Origin: Planctomycetota bacterium
GTDB taxonomy: Bacteria; Planctomycetota; GCA-2746535
Length of the DNA: 64,000 nucleotides
Assembly (NCBI GenBank): GCA_002746535.1
Contig: NVWA01000023.1
Coordinates: forward strand, 1 to 64,000
Direction: 5' to 3'
Positions within the stretch are counted from its first letter, which is position 1, and each line of letters opens with the position of its first letter. The notes below the pieces were generated by a model. The model ran no database searches. It worked only from the letters and a program-made list of their open reading frames with translations, and was not told where the DNA came from. A program made the translations under genes and the position numbers. Positions 62,791 to 64,000 of the stretch are shown piece after piece.

Positions 62791-63913
62791 AGTCTTTTTT
62801 TTATTTAGCATTTTGTCAGCTTTGGTTTCGGCAAAATTATGTGCTGGTTGGTCAGATGCAAAAGTAAAAAAGAAAAGCCCAGTGGTTTCTCCTAAAATCG
62901 TAAACTCAATTAAAAAGATTGATATTGTTTCGACTTCTTGTTTAAACTTTTTTAAAATCACCAAAGATATAGAAGCTACTAAAATAGGTGACTGTTTTAA
63001 AGGAGCTGGCCTTAGTGTGCAAGATATAAAAGATACTCTAGTATATGTAAATAGTATCCAAGAAGAAGATAGAGTATTTATAAAAAGTGGAAAAAAGTTT
63101 AGTGATGGTAGGCCATGGGAATATAGATTATCAATGTTTTGGTTTCTAAAAAGTCACTTTGATATTTATAAAATTTCAGGTAATAAAAGAAGCGCCAAAA
63201 GAAAAAATGTTCAATTGCCAGAAGGTAAAATGAAAATTACTAAATACGCTTTCTTTGAAATCCCTATTAGTCGAAATTATAGCAAATCTAACAACACCGC
63301 TATATATGCATTGCCTGAATGGATAAATCCAAAGACGGGTAAAAAGAAATATCGTTTACGCTATACAAAACAGGATATTTATAATGGTGTTTATGGTAAA
63401 TGGGGGCGAGCAAAAGGGAAAGCCAAAGCATTGGGATATGCCACAAGAAAAAATTTTGAAAATGTTATGCTTCAAGGAACGTTTGTAGGTAGGTTCAGTA
63501 ATGGTACCAGGCAAATATTTGGGCCTTCTGGTACTAACGAAATCCCCTTTAATTCAAGAATAAAAGTAAGTAAACAAAAAAGATATATATATTACTCAAT
63601 TAAAGATGGCTTCTATGGTTATGGTAAAACTAAAGAAGATAAAATCAAAGTTCAGACAGGGGTTACTTTTGCCGGTAATGTCAAACAATTTGGTATCGGT
63701 AAATTATTATTGATGACTTATAAAGATCCTAAATTAGGAATTCCTAAAGCAAGGTTAGGTATAATCGCCGATACGGGATCAGCTTTTGTCGATAATAACT
63801 TTCAACTAGATTTCCTTTTAGGTGCCTATTCAAGTAAAAAAGGCTTTTATTCGGCAGCAAATCAAATCCCTGAATATTGCGAAATTTTCCTATTGATAAA
63901 AAGGAAAAAATAA
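62774..63913 (+). CDS. Secreted protein, unrecognised
   Basis: 379 residues with signal peptide (MPYFLKVFFLFSILSALVSA). The mature region is Lys-rich with alternating strands (KMKITKYAFFEIPISRN..., IKVSKQKRYIYYSIKDGF). The C-terminal part around GKLLLMTYKDPKLGIPKARLGIIADTGSAFVDNNFQLDFLLG resembles a beta-barrel-like 3D (MltA C-terminal-like) domain in which an Asp lies in ADTGSAF; this resemblance is tentative. It overlaps the previous gene and is followed immediately by another start. Confidence 0.65.
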   Translation: MPYFLKVFFLFSILSALVSAKLCAGWSDAKVKKKSPVVSPKIVNSIKKIDIVSTSCLNFFKITKDIEATKIGDCFKGAGLSVQDIKDTLVYVNSIQEEDRVFIKSGKKFSDGRPWEYRLSMFWFLKSHFDIYKISGNKRSAKRKNVQLPEGKMKITKYAFFEIPISRNYSKSNNTAIYALPEWINPKTGKKKYRLRYTKQDIYNGVYGKWGRAKGKAKALGYATRKNFENVMLQGTFVGRFSNGTRQIFGPSGTNEIPFNSRIKVSKQKRYIYYSIKDGFYGYGKTKEDKIKVQTGVTFAGNVKQFGIGKLLLMTYKDPKLGIPKARLGIIADTGSAFVDNNFQLDFLLGAYSSKKGFYSAANQIPEYCEIFLLIKRKK

Positions 63914-63914
63914 T

Positions 63915-64000
63915 ATGTCTTTTTATGGAATGATTGATCCCGAAAATTTAATTTCACTAGTTAGAAATACTGCTGCATTTATCTTTAGTGAAGAGAATGA
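63915..64000 (+). CDS. Unrecognised protein, cut by the window end
   Basis: ATG at 63915, one base after the stop of the previous gene, with AAGGA about ten bases upstream. Only 28 codons are visible (MSFYGMIDPE...). The position, start and ribosome site suggest a third gene of the same operon. The function cannot be judged. Confidence 0.55.
   Translation, partial: MSFYGMIDPENLISLVRNTAAFIFSEEN

Noticed and set aside
1..64000. CRISPR arrays, tRNA or rRNA genes
   Set aside because: I saw no regularly spaced repeats and no tRNA cloverleaf or rRNA signature on reading; a dedicated RNA search could still find one.

Overview
The window is an AT-rich (roughly one third G+C) and gene-dense stretch of a Gram-negative bacterial chromosome. 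Gram-negative traits are a FadL-type outer-membrane barrel end, a lipoprotein, a GmhB-like LPS-heptose phosphatase and an O-antigen-ligase-like membrane protein. Several traits fit the Planctomycetes-Verrucomicrobia-Chlamydiae/Lentisphaerae group: many secreted proteins without known families, a GH42-like glycoside hydrolase, a beta-helix polysaccharide-type protein, hybrid two-component proteins, and an ABC exporter / large conserved protein / rsfS / argS operon. This assignment is an inference from gene content, since no rRNA is present. The first ~400 bases are different: richer in G+C (about 43% by hand count) and ending a FadL gene, directly followed by a Gfo/Idh/MocA gene that has lost its 5' end. 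This looks like a contig join or a recombination scar.

Layout. 1-4.2 kb: FadL end, truncated oxidoreductase, SixA-like phosphatase, secreted beta-helix protein, S51 peptidase. 4.2-10.3 kb (minus): phosphoesterase, SDR, two adjacent EEP-family proteins, large GH42-like protein. 10.4-12.4 kb: membrane-anchored dual-specificity-type phosphatase, secreted His/Lys-rich repeat protein, GbsR-like regulator with a clean palindrome in front. 12.7-16 kb (minus): rpsJ-dnaX-ybaB plus a MORN-like secreted protein. dnaX carries a run of ten A that could give a second, shorter product. 16.5-20.8 kb: an MFS flippase-like protein overlapping a PlsC-ACP-AMP-ligase fusion, probably phospholipid acyl repair. 20.8-29 kb: trkH, der-tgt, a third EEP protein, metK and a secreted coiled-coil protein. 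29.3-35.4 kb: CPBP protease, then a tightly overlapping operon of ABC ATPase, permease, conserved protein, rsfS and argS. 35.6-39.3 kb: VWA protein, histidine kinase and response regulator in one operon. 39.3-45.6 kb (minus): fmt-rsgA, EF-hand protein, clpS-lipoprotein, dapB and a highly basic membrane protein. 46-50.9 kb (minus): O-antigen-ligase/TPR protein, REC-kinase hybrid, gmhB-like. 50.9-56.3 kb: an ABC-fold protein with every catalytic motif degraded, then gcvT-gcvH-gcvP, with gcvP a fusion of the two-subunit type. 56.6-64 kb: a second REC-kinase hybrid, secreted unknowns, radical SAM, aldo/keto reductase, NUDIX, and three unrecognised genes, the last cut by the window end.

Most genes are core housekeeping. 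I saw no CRISPR array, transposase, prophage, tRNA, rRNA or classical defence island. The most interesting leads are the dnaX A10 slippage site, the dead ABC ATPase, the VWA-kinase-regulator operon, the acyl-transfer fusion with its modified MFS partner, and the HTH-like head on a polytopic O-antigen-ligase/TPR protein. None of these is proven to be a new system by sequence alone.
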